Below are positions 13,140 through 25,343 of a stretch of DNA of 64,000 bases, in pieces. The notes beneath the pieces were generated by a model that worked only from the letters and a program-made list of their open reading frames with translations, made no database searches and had not been told where the DNA came from. This DNA is from Hydractinia symbiolongicarpus. Taxonomy: Eukaryota > Cnidaria > Hydrozoa > Anthoathecata > Hydractiniidae. How positions within the stretch are numbered: the first letter of the stretch is position 1; every line of letters starts with the position of its first letter. The stretch lies in the NCBI RefSeq assembly GCF_029227915.1, contig NC_079886.1, forward strand, positions 13,759,001 through 13,823,000, given 5' to 3'. The position numbers and the translations under genes are program-made.

Positions 13140-14735
13140 GCGCAGTTTACCATTGCACTATTCCTTCCAGTCTCAATGCGCTACAACGTCCCAAGTCCTT
13201 TTCATATGAGCCGTTGCCTTAGAACACTCTTAACTACGTGCACAGTCCTATAAAGGCTGTAATATGGCCTTTTGCAGTCTAATAAAGGTCTGACACGTAA
13301 ATCACGTGCTTCCATCTGCTTGCGCAGGTTACCATTGGCCTAGTCCTTCCAGTCTCAATGCGCTACAACGTCCCAAGTCGTTTTCATTGGCACCGTTGCC
13401 TTAGAATACTCTTAACTACGTGCACAGTCCTATAAAGGCTGTAATATGGCCTTTTGCAGTCTAATAAAAGCCTCATACGAAAATCACGCGGTTTCAGCTG
13501 CCCGCGCAGGTTACCATAACACTAGTCCTTCCTGTCTCAATGCACTACAACATTCCAAGTGGTTTTCCTTAGCGCTGTTGCCTGAGAACTCTCTTAATTA
13601 CGTGCACAGTCCAATAAAAGGTGTAATGTAGCCTTTTGCAGTCTAATAAAAGCCTCACACGTAAATCACGTGGTTCCATCTGCCTGCGCAGGTTACCGTT
13701 GGACTATTCCTTAAAGTTTCAATGCGCTACCACATCCCAAGTCGTCTTCATTAGCGCCGTTGCTCTACAACACTATTAACTACGTGCACAGTCCTATAAA
13801 GACTGTAATATGGCCTTTTGCAGTCTAATAAAAGCCTCACACGTAAATCACGTGGTTTCACCCGTCTGCCCAGATTATCATTCGACTGTTCCTTCCAGTC
13901 TCGATGCACTTCAATGTTCCAAGTGGTTTTCCTTAGCGCCGTGGCCTTAGAACACACTTAACTACGTGCACAGTCCTATAAAGGCTGTTATATGGCCTTA
14001 CACAGTCTAATAAAAACCTCGCACGTAAATCACGCGGTTTCACCAGTCTGCGCAGTTTACCATTGCACTATTCCTTCCAGTCTCAATGCGCTACAACGTC
14101 CCAAGTCCTTTTCATTTGAGCCGTTGCCTTAGAACACTCTTAACTACGTGCACAGTCCTATAAAGGCTGTATTATGGCCTTTTGCAGTCTAATAAAGGTC
14201 TGACACGTAAATCACGTGCTTCCATCTGCTTGCGCAGGTTACCATTGGCCTAGTCCTTCCAGTCTCAATGCGCTACAACGTCCCAAGTCGTTTTCATTGG
14301 CACCGTTGCCTTAGAATACTCTTAACTACGTGCACAGTCCTATAAAGGCTGTAATATGGCCTTTTGCAGTCTAGTTAAAGCCTCACACGTAAATCACGCG
14401 GTTTCAGCTGCCCGCGCAGGTTACCATAACACTAGTCCTTCCAGTCTCAATGCACTACAACATTCCAAGTGGTTTTCCTTAGCGCTGTTGCCTGAGAACT
14501 CTCTTAATTACGTGCACAGTCCAATAAAAGGTGTAATGTAGCCTTTTGCAGTCCAATAAAAGCCTCACACGTAAATCACGTGGTTCCATCTGCCTGCGCA
14601 GGTTACCGTTGGAGTATTCCTTAAAGTCTCAATGCGCTACCACATCCCAAGTCGTCTTCATTAGCGCCGTTGCTCTACAACACTATTAACTACGTGCACA
14701 GTCCTATAAAGACTGTAATATGGCCTTTTGCAGTC
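13140..14735 (+). repeat. 5-monomer (910 bp) repeat, second locus
   Basis: The block at about 13140-13825 recurs at about 14050-14735, offset 910 bp. Shared rare features are TTACCATAACACTAGTCC and a CTCTTAATTACGTGCAC variant in the following monomer. The copies diverge at 13826/14736, where the second switches to a CAGTCCAATAAAGGCCGC monomer. An older relative with the ATAACACTAG variant lies 1270 bp (7 monomers) upstream at 12243. Confidence 0.78.
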
Positions 14736-16386
14736 CAATAAAGGCCGCACACGTAATTCACGCGGTTTCAGCTGCCCGCACAGGTTACCATAAGACTAGT
14801 CCTTCCAGTCTCAATGCACTACAACATTCCAAGTGGTTTTCCTTAGCGCTGTTGCCTGAGAACTCTCTTAACTACGTGCACAGTCCAATAAAAGGTGTAA
14901 TGTGGCCCTTTGCGGTCTAATAAAAGCCTCACACGTAAATCACGTGGTTCCATGAGTCTGTGCAGGTTACCATTGGCTTAGTCCTTCCAGTCTTGATGCA
15001 CTACAACGTCCCAAGTTGTTTTCATTAGCGCCATTGCATTAGAACACTCTTAACTACGTGCACAGTCCTATAAAGGCTGTAATATGGCCTTTTGCAGTCT
15101 AATAAAAGCCTCACACGTAAATCACGTGGTTCCATCTGCCTGCGCAAGTTACCATTGGCCTAGTCCTTCCAGTCTCAATGCACTACATCTTCCCAAGTCG
15201 TTTTCCTTAGTGCCGTCGCTTTAGAACACTCTTAACTACGTGCATCGTCCTATAAAGGCTGTAATATGGCCTTTTGCAGTCTAATAAAGGCCTCATACGT
15301 AATTAATGTGGTTCCATCTGCCTGTGCAGGTTACCATTGCACTGTTCTTTCCAGTTTCATGTGCTACCACGTCCCAAGTCGTTTTCATTAGCGCCATTGC
15401 CTTACAACACTCATAACTACGTGTGCACAGTCCAATAAAGGGTGTAATATGGCCTTTTGCAGTCTAGTAAGAGCCTCACACGTAAATCACGTGGTTCCAT
15501 CTGCCTGCGCAAGTTGCCATTGGACTATTCCTTACAGTCTCAATGTGCTACAACGTCCCAAGTCGTCTTCATTAGAGCCGTTGCTTTACAACACTATTAA
15601 CTAAGTTCACCGTCCTATAAAGTCTGTAATATTGCCTTTTGCAGTCTCATAAAGGCCTCACACGTAAATCACGTGGTTTCATCTGCCTGTGCAGGTTACC
15701 ATTGGCCTAGTCCTTCCAGTCTCAATGCGCTACAACGTCCTAAGTCGTTTTCATTAGCGCCGTTGCCTTACAACACTCTTAACTACCTGCACAGTCCTAT
15801 AAAGGCTGTAATATGGCCTTTTTGCAGTCTAGTTAAAGCCTCACACGTAAATCACGTGGTTCCTTCTGCCTGCGCAGGTTACCATTCCACTATTCCTTCC
15901 AGTCTCAATGCGCAACAACGTCCCAAGTCGTTTTCATTAGCGCCGTTGCCTTACAACACTCTTAACTACGTGCACAGTCCTATAAAGGCTGTAATATGGC
16001 CTTTTGCAGTCTAATAAAAGCCTCGCACGTAAATCACGCAGTTTCACCTGTCTGCGCAGGTTACCATTGGACTAGTCCTTCCAGTCTCGATGCACTACAA
16101 CGTCCCAAGTTGTTTTCATTAGCGCCATTGCATTAGAACACCCTTAACTACGTGCACAGTCATATAAAGGCTGTAATATTGCCTTTTGCAGTCTAATAAA
16201 AGCCTCGCACGTAAATCACGCAGTTTCACCTGTCTGCGCAGGTTACCATTGGACTAGTCCTTCCAGTCTCGATGCACTACAACGTCCCAAGTTGTTTTCA
16301 TTAGCGCCATTGCATTAGAACACTCTTAACTACGTGCACAGTCATATAAAGGCTGTAATATGGCCTTTTGCAGTCTAATAAAAGCC

Positions 16387-17348
16387 TCACATGTAAATCA
16401 CGTGGTTCCATCTGCCATTCGCAGGTTACCATTGGACTATTCCTTAAAGTCTCAATGCGCTACCACATCCCAAGTCGTCTTCATTAGCGCCGTTGCTCTA
16501 CAACACTATTAACTACGTGCACAGTCCTATAAAGACTGTAATATGGCCTTTTGCAGTCTAATAAAAGCCTTACACGTAAATCACGTGGTTTCACCTGTCT
16601 GCCCAGATTATCATTCGACTGTTCCTTCCAGTCTCGATGCACTTCAATGTTCCAAGTGGTTTTCCTTAGCGCCGTGGCCTTAGAACACTCTTAACTACGT
16701 GCACAGTCCTATAAAAACCGTAATATACCCTTTTGCAGTCCAATAAAGGCCGCACACGTAATTCACGCGGTTTCAGCTGCCCGCGCAGGTTACTATTAGA
16801 CTAGTCCTTCCAGTCTCAATGCACTACAGCGTTCCAAGTCGTTTTCCTTAGCGCTGTTGCCTTAGAACACTCTTAACTACGTGCACAGTCCAATAAAAAG
16901 GTGTAATGTAGCCTTTTGCAGTCTAATAAAGGCCTCACACGTAAATCACGTGGTTCCATCTGCCTGTGCACGTTACCATTGCACTATTCCTTCAAGTCTC
17001 AATGCGCTACAACGTCCCAAGTCCTTTTCATTAGAGCCGTTGCCTTAGAACACTCTTAACTACGTGCACAGTCATATAAAAACTGTAATATGGCCTTTTG
17101 CAGTCTAATAAAAGCCTCACACGTAAATCACGTGGTTTCACCTGTCTGCCCAGATTATCATTCGACTGTTCCTTCCAGTCACGATGCACTTCAATGTTCT
17201 AAGTGGTTTTCCTTAGCGCCGTGGACTTAGAACACTCTTAACTACGTGCACAGTCCTATAAAGGCTGTTATATGGCCTTGTACAGTCTAATAAAAACCTC
17301 GCACGTAAATCACGCGGTTTCACCTGTCTGCGCAGGTTACCATTGGCC
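16387..17348 (+). repeat. Long-range repeat, copy 2 (6738-bp offset)
   Basis: Counterpart of 9649-10610, with the same order of rare monomers. Differences are scattered single bases, for example TCACATG here versus TCATATG, and GTGGACTTAG versus GTGGCCTTAG. It is preceded by two near-identical monomers with CACGCAGTTTCACCTG (from 16021 and 16203, 182 bp apart), repeating the local doubling seen near 2900 and 5460. Confidence 0.8.
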
Positions 17349-19550
17349 TAGTCCTTCCAGTCTCAATGCGCTACAACGTCCCAAGTCGTTTTCATTAGAG
17401 CCGTTGCCTTAGAACACTCTTAACTACGTGCACAGTCCTATAAAGGCTGTAATATGGCCGTTTGCAGTCTAATAAAAGCCTCACACGTAAATCACGTGGT
17501 TCCATCTGCCTGCGCAGGTTACCATTGCACTGTTCTTTCCAGTTTCATGCGCTACCACGTCCCAAGTCGTTTTCATTAGCGCCGTTGCTTTACAACACTA
17601 TTAACTACGTTCACCGTCCTATAAAGGCTGTAATATTGCAATTTGCAGTCTCATAAAGGCCTCACACGTAAATCACGTGGTTCCATCTGCCTGTGAAGGT
17701 TACCATTGCACTGTTCTTTCCAGTTTCATGCGCTACAACGTCCCAAGTCCTTTTCATTAGAGCCGTTGCCTTAGAACACTCTTAACTACGTGCACAGTCC
17801 TATAAAGGCTGTAATATGGCCTTTTGCAGTCTATTAAAAGCCTCACACGTAAATCACGTGGTTTCACCTGTCTGCCCAGATTATCATTCGACTGTTCCTT
17901 CCAGTCTCGATGCACTTCAATGTTCCAAGTGGCTTTCCTTAGCGCCGTGGCCTTAGAACACTCTTAACTACGTGCACAGTCCTATAAAGACCGTAATATA
18001 CCCTTTTGCAGTCCAATAAAGGCCGCACACGTACTTCACGCGGTTTCAGCTGCCCGCGCAAGTTACTATTAGACTAGTCCTTCCAGTCTCAATGCACTAC
18101 AACGTTCCCAGTGGTTTTCCTTAGCGCTGTTGCCTTAGAACTCTCTTAACTACGTGCACAGTCCAATAAAAAGGTGTAATGTAGCGTTTTGCAGTCTAAT
18201 AAAGGCCTCACACGTAAATCACGTGGTTCCATCTGCCTGTGCACGTTACCATTGCACTATTCCTTCCAGTCTCAATGCGCTACAACGTCCCTAGTCCTTT
18301 TCATTAGAGCCGTTGCCTTAGAACACTCTTAACTACGTGCACAGTCATATAAAAACTGTAATATGGCCTTTTGTAGTCTAATAAAAGCCTTACACGTAAA
18401 TCACGTGGTTTCACCTGTCTGCCCAGATTATCATTCGACTGTTCCTTCCAGTCTCGATGCACTTCAATGTTCTAAGTGGTTTTCCTTAGCGCCGTGGCCT
18501 TAGAACACTCTTAACTACGTGCACAGTCCTATAAAGGCTGTTATATGGCCTTATACAGTCTAATAAAAACCTCGCACGTATATCACGTGGTTCCATCTGC
18601 CTGCGCAGTTTACCATTGCACTATTCCTTCCAGTCTCAATGCGCTACAGCGTCCCAAGTCGTTTTCAATACCGCCGTTGCTTTACAACACTGTTAACTGC
18701 GTGCACAGTCCAATAAAGGCTGTAATATGCCCTTTTGCAGTCTAATAAAGGCCTCATGCGTAATTAACGTGGTTCCATCTGCGTGTGCAGGTTACCATTG
18801 CACTGTTCTTTCCAGTTTCATGCGTTACCACGTCCCAAGTCGTTTTCATTGGCACCGTTGCCTTAGAATACTCTTAACTACGTGCACAGTCCTATAAAGG
18901 CTGTAATATGGCCTTTTGCAGTCTCATAAAAGCCTCACACGTATATCACGTGGTTCCATCTGCCTGCGCAGTTTACCATTGCACTATTCCTTCCAGTCTC
19001 AATGTGCTACAACGTCCAAAGTCGTCCTCATTAGCGCCGTTGCTTTACAACACTATTAACTACGTTCACCGTCCTATAAAGGCTGTAATATTGCCTTTTG
19101 CAGTCTCATAAAAACCTCACACGTAAATCACGTGGTTCAATCTGCCTGTGCAGGTTACCATTGCACTGTTCTTTCCAGTTTCATGCGCTACCACGACCCA
19201 AGTCGTTTTCATTAGCGCCGTTGCCTTACAACACTCTTAACTACGTGCACAGTCCTATAAAGGCTGTAATATGGCCTTTTGCAGTCTAGTAAAAGCCTCA
19301 CACGTAAATCACGTGGTTCCATCTGCCTGCGCAAGTTACCATTGGACTATTCCTTACAGTCTCAATGTGCTACAACGTCCCAAGTCGTCTTCATTAGCGC
19401 CGTTGCGTTACAACAGTATTAACTTCGTTCACCGTCCTATAAAGGCGGTAATATTGCAATTTGCAGTCTCATAAAGGCCTCACACGTAAATCACGTGGTT
19501 CCATCTGCCTGTGCAGGTTACCATTGGCCTAGTCCTTCCAGTCTCAATGC

Positions 19551-22500
19551 ACTACAACGTCCTAAGTCGTTTTCCTTAGTGCCGTCGCTTTAGAATACTC
19601 TTAACTACGTGCATCGTCCTATAAAGGCTGTAATATGGCCTTTTGCAGTCTAATAAAAACCTCGCACGTAAATCACGTGGTTTCACCTGTCTGCGCAGTC
19701 CTTCCAGTCTCAATGCGCTACAACGTCCCAAATCCTTTTCATTAGAGCCGTCGCCTTAGAATAGTCTTAACTACGTGCACAGTCCTATAAAGGCTGTAAT
19801 ATGGCCTTTTGCAGTCTAATAAAAGCCTAGCACGAAATCACGTGGTTCCATCTGCCTGCGCAGGTTACCGTTGGACTATTCCTTAAAGTCTCAATGCGCT
19901 ACCACATCCCAAGTCGTCTTCATTAGCGCCGTTGCTCTACAACACTATTAACTATGTGCACAGTCCAATAAAGACTGTAATATGGCCTTTTGCAGTCTAA
20001 TAAAAGCCTCACACGTAAATCACGTGGTTTCACCCGTCTGCCCAGATTATCATTCGACTGTTCCTTCCAGTCTCGATGCACTTCAATGTTCCAAGTGATT
20101 TTCCTTAGCGCCGTGGCCTTAGAACACTCTTAACTACGTGCACAGTCCTATAAAGACCGTAATATACCCTTTGGCAGTCCAATAAAGGCCGCACACGTAA
20201 TTCACGCGGTTTCAGCTGCCCGCACAGGTTACCATAAGACTAGTCCTTCCAGTCTCAATGCACTACAACATTCCAAGTGGTTTTCCTTAGCGCTGTTGCC
20301 TGAGAACTCTCTTAACTACGTGCACAGTCCAATAAAAGGTGTAATGTGGCCCTTTGCGGTCTAATAAAAGCCTCACACGTAAATCACGTGGTTCCATGAG
20401 TCTGTGCAGGTTACCATTGGCTTAGTCCTTCCAGTCTTGATGCACTACAACGTCCCAAGTTGTTTTCATTAGCGCCATTCCATTAGAACACTCTTAACTA
20501 CGTGCACAGTCCTATAAAGGCTGTAATATGGCCTTTTGCAGTCTAATAAAAGCCTCACACGTAAATCACGTGGTTCCATCTGCCTGCGCAAGTTGCCATT
20601 AGACTAGTCCTTCCAGTCTCAATGCACTACAACGTTCCAAGTGGTTTTCCTTAGCGCTGTTGCCTTATAACTCTCTTAACTACGTGCACAGTCCAATAAA
20701 AGGTGTAATGTAGCCTTTTGCAGTCTAATAAAGGCCTGACACGTAAATCACGTAGTTCCATCTGCCTGTGCACGTTACCATTGCACTATTCCTTCCAGTT
20801 TCAATGCGCTACAACGTCCCAAGTCGTTTTCATTAGCGTCGCTGCCTTACAACACTCTTAACTACGTGCACAGTCCTATAAAGGCTGCAATATGGCCTTT
20901 TGCAGTCTAATAAAAACCTTGCACGTAAATCACGCGGTTTCATCTATCTGCGCAGGTTACCATTGGACTAGTCCTTCCAGTCTCAATGCGCTACAACTTC
21001 CCAAGTCCTTTTCATTAGAGCCGTTGCCTTAGAACACTCTTAACTACGTGCACAGTCCTATAAAGGCTGTAATATGGCCCTTTGCGGTCTAATAAAAGCC
21101 TCACACATAAATCACGTGGTTCCATCTGCCTGTGCAGGTTACCATTTGACCTTTTCTATACAGTCTCAATGTGCTACAGCGTCCCAAGTGGTTTTCAATA
21201 CCGCCGTTGCTTTACAACACTGTTAACTGCGTGCACAGTCCAATAACGGCTGTAATATGACCTTTTGCAGTCTAGTAAAGGCCTCATACGTAATTAATGT
21301 GGTTCCATCTGCCTGTGCAGGTTACCATTGCACTGTTCTTTCCAGTTTCATGCTCTACCACGTCCCAAGTCGTTTTCATTAGCGCCATTGCCTTACAACA
21401 CTCTTAACTACGTGTGCACAGTCCAATAAAGGGTGTAATATAGCCTTTTGCAGTCTAATAAAAGCCTCACACGTAAATCACGTGGTTCCATCTGTCTGTG
21501 CAGGTTACCATTGGCCTAGTCCTTCCAGTCTCAATGCACTACATCTTCCCAAGTCGTTTTCCTTAGTGCCGTCGCTTTAGAACACTCTTAACTACGTGCA
21601 TCGTCCTATAAAGGCTGTAATATGGCCTTTTGCAGTCTAATAAAGGCCTCATACGTAATTAATGTGGTTCCATCTGCCTGTGCAGGTTACCATTGCACTG
21701 TTTTTTCCAGTTTCATGCGCTACCACGTCCCAAGTCGTTTTCATTAGCGCCATTGCCTTACAACACTCATAACTACGTGTGCACAGTCCAATAAAGGGTG
21801 TAATATAGCCTTTTGCAGTCTAATAAAAGCCTCACACGTAAATCACGTGGTTCCATCTGTCTGTGCAGGTTACCATTGGCCTAGTCCTTCCAGTCTCAAT
21901 GCACTACATCTTCCCAAGTCAATTTCCTTAGTGCCGTCGCTTTAGAACACTCTTAACTACGTGCATCGTCCTATAAAGGCTGTAATATGGCCTTTTGCAG
22001 TCTAATAAAGGCCTCATGCGTAATTAACGTGGTTCCATCTGCCTGTGCAGGTTACCATTACACTGTTCTTTCCAGTTTCATGCGCTACCATGTCCCAAGT
22101 CGTTTTCATTAGCGCCGTTGCCTTACAACACTCTTAACTACGTGCACAGTCCTATAAAGGCTGTAATGTGGCCTTTTGAAGTCTAATAAAGGTCTGACAC
22201 GTAAATCACGTGCTTCCATCTGCCTGCGCAGGTTACCATTGCATTATTCCTTCCAGTCTCAATGGGCTACAACGTCCTAAGTCGTTTTCATTAGCGCCGT
22301 TGCCTTACAACACTCTTAACTACGTGCACAGTCCTATAAAGGCTGTAATATGGCCTTTTGCAGTCTAGTAAAAGCCTCACACGTAAATCACGTGGTTCCA
22401 TCTGCCTGCGCAAGTTGCCATTGGACTATTCCTTACAGTCTCAATGTGCTACAACGTCCCAAGTCGTCTTCATTAGCGCCGTTGCTTTACAACACTATTA

Positions 22501-23904
22501 ACTAAGTTCACCGTCCTATAAAGTCTGTAATATTGCCTTTTGCAGTCTCATAAAGGCCTCACACGTAAATCACGTGGTTTCATGTGCCTGTGCAGGTTAC
22601 CATTGGCCTAGTCCTTCCAGTCTCAATGCGCTACAACGTCCTAAGTCGTTTTCCTTAGTGCCGTCGCTTTAGAACACTCTTAACTACGTACATCGTCCTA
22701 TAAAGGCTGTAATATGGCCTTTTGCAGTCTAATAAAGGCCTGACACGTAAATCACATGCTTCCATCTGCTTGCTCAAGTTACCATTGGCCTAGTCCTTCC
22801 AGTCTCAATGCGCTACAACGTCCCAAGTCCTTTTCATTAGAGCCGTTGCCTTAGAACACTCTTAACTACGTGTGCACAGTCCAATAAAGGGTGTAATTTA
22901 GCCTTTTGGAGTCTAATAAAAGCCTCACACGTAAATCACGTGGTTCCATCTGTCTGTGCAGGTTACCATTGGCCTAGTCCTTTCAGTCTCAACGCACTAC
23001 ATCGTCCCAAGTCGTTTTCCTTAGTGCCGTTGCTTTATACACTCTTAACTACGTGCATCGTCCTATAAAGGCTGTAATATGGCCTTTTGCAGTCTAATAA
23101 AGGCTTGACACGTAAATCACGTGCTTCCATGTGCTTGCGCAGGTTACCATTGGCCTAGTCCTTCCAGTCTCAATGCGCTACAACGTCCCAAGTCGTTTTC
23201 ATTGGCGCCGTTGCCTTAGAATACTCTTAACTACGTGCACAGTCCTGTAAAGGCTGTAATATGGCCTTTTCCAGTCTAATAAAAGGCTCACACGTAAATC
23301 ACGTGGTTCCATCTGCCTGCGCAGGTCACCATTGGACTATTCCTTAAAGTCTCAATGCGCTACCACATCCTAAGACGCCTTCATTAGAGCCGTTGCCTTA
23401 GAACACTCGTAACTACGTGCACAGTCCTTTAAAGGCTGTAATATGGCCCTTTGCGGTCTAAAAAAAGCCTCACACATAAATCACGTGGTTCCATCTGCCT
23501 GTGCAGGTTACCATTGGACTATTCCTTACAGTCTCAATGTGCTACCAAGTCCCAAGTCGTTTTCAATACCGCCGTTGCTTTACAACACTGTTAACTGCGT
23601 GCACAGTCCAATAAAGGCTGTAATATGACCTTTTGCAGTCTAATAAAGGCCTCATACGTAATTAATGTGGTTTCACCTGTCTGCGCAGGTTTCCATTGGA
23701 CTAGTCTTTCCAGTCTCAATGCGCTACAACGTCCCAAGTCCTTTTCATTAGAGCCGTTGCCTTAGAACACTCTTAACTACGTGCACAGTCCTATAAAGGC
23801 TGTAATATGGCCCTTTGCGGTCTAATAAAAGCCTCACACATAAATCACGTGGTTCCATCTGCCTGTGCAGATTACCATTGGACTAATCCTTACAGTCTCA
23901 ATGC
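19551..23904 (+). repeat. Higher-order unit A, 24 monomers (4354 bp)
   Basis: First of three successive units that start in the same phase at ACTACAACGTCCTAAGTCG. It contains one monomer shortened by 16 bp (junction 19698/19699); 4354 plus 16 is 24 times 182.1. The start edge is where sequence changes from that of the preceding monomer, near 19545. Its beginning is related to monomers at 11541 and 55280, so the unit is built from older array sequence. Confidence 0.88.
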
Positions 23905-25343
23905 ACTACAACGTCCTAAGTCGTTTTCCTTAGTGCCGTCGCTTTAGAATACTCTTAACTACGTGCATCGTCCTATAAAGGCTGTAATATGGCCTTTTGC
24001 AGTCTAATAAAAACCTCGCACGTAAATCACGTGGTTTCACCTGTCTGCGCAGTCCTTCCAGTCTCAATGCGCTACAACGTCCCAAATCCTTTTCATTAGA
24101 GCCGTCGCCTTAGAATAGTCTTAACTACGTGCACAGTCCTATAAAGGCTGTAATATGGCCTTTTGCAGTCTAATAAAAGCCTAGCACGAAATCACGTGGT
24201 TCCATCTGCCTGCGCAGGTTACCGTTGGACTATTCCTTAAAGTCTCAATGCGCTACCACATCCCAAGTCGTCTTCATTAGCGCCGTTGCTCTACAACACT
24301 ATTAACTATGTGCACAGTCCAATAAAGACTGTAATATGGCCTTTTGCAGTCTAATAAAAGCCTCACACGTAAATCACGTGGTTTCACCCGTCTGCCCAGA
24401 TTATCATTCGACTGTTCCTTCCAGTCTCGATGCACTTCAATGTTCCAAGTGGTTTTCCTTAGCGCCGTGGCCTTAGAACACTCTTAACTACGTGCACAGT
24501 CCTATAAAGACCGTAATATACCCTTTGGCAGTCCAATAAAGGCCGCACACGTAATTCACGCGGTTTCAGCTGCCCGCACAGGTTACCATAAGACTAGTCC
24601 TTCCAGTCTCAATGCACTACAACATTCCAAGTGGTTTTCCTTAGCGCTGTTGCCTGAGAACTCTCTTAACTACGTGCACAGTCCAATAAAAGGTGTAATG
24701 TGGCCCTTTGCGGTCTAATAAAAGCCTCACACGTAAATCACGTGGTTCCATGAGTCTGTGCAGGTTACCATTGGCTTAGTCCTTCCAGTCTTGATGCACT
24801 ACAACGTCCCAAGTTGTTTTCATTAGCGCCATTCCATTAGAACACTCTTAACTACGTGCACAGTCCTATAAAGGCTGTAATATGGCCTTTTGCAGTCTAA
24901 TAAAAGCCTCACACGTAAATCACGTGGTTCCATCTGCCTGCGCAAGTTGCCATTAGACTAGTCCTTCCAGTCTCAATGCACTACAACGTTCCAAGTCGTT
25001 TTCAATACCGCCGTTGCTTTACAACACTGTTAACTGCGTGCACAGTCCAATAAAGGCTGTAATATGACCTTTTGCAGTCTAATAAAGGCCTCATACGTAA
25101 TTAATGTGGTTTCACCTGTCTGCGCAGGTTTCCATTGGACTAGTCTTTCCAGTCTCAATGCGCTACAACGTCCCAAGTCCTTTTCATTAGAGCCGTTGCC
25201 TTAGAACACTCTTAACTACGTGCACAGTCCTATAAAGGCTGTAATATGGCCCTTTGCGGTCTAATAAAAGCCTCACACATAAATCACGTGGTTCCATCTG
25301 CCTGTGCAGATTACCATTGGACTAATCCTTACAGTCTCAATGC
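23905..25343 (+). repeat. Higher-order unit B, deleted 8-monomer form (1439 bp)
   Basis: The first ~1085 bp match the start of unit A (offset 4354). At about 24990 the sequence jumps to that found near the end of unit A (about 23560-23904). Unit B therefore looks like unit A with 16 internal monomers removed. It keeps the 16-bp deletion (junction 24052/24053); 1439 plus 16 is 8 times 182. The jump lies inside a monomer, at CCAAGTCGTTTTCAATACC versus CCAAGTGGTTTTCCTTAG. Confidence 0.88.

Noticed and set aside
13751-13957. 68-codon frame on the minus strand
   Set aside because: It is an isolated chance frame in satellite sequence. Paralogous monomers do not keep it, and it has no recognisable domain.
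15673-16014. 113-codon open frame, the longest in the window
   Set aside because: Same cause: an extra T in GGCCTTTTTGCAG near 15820 keeps the satellite frame open across two monomers.
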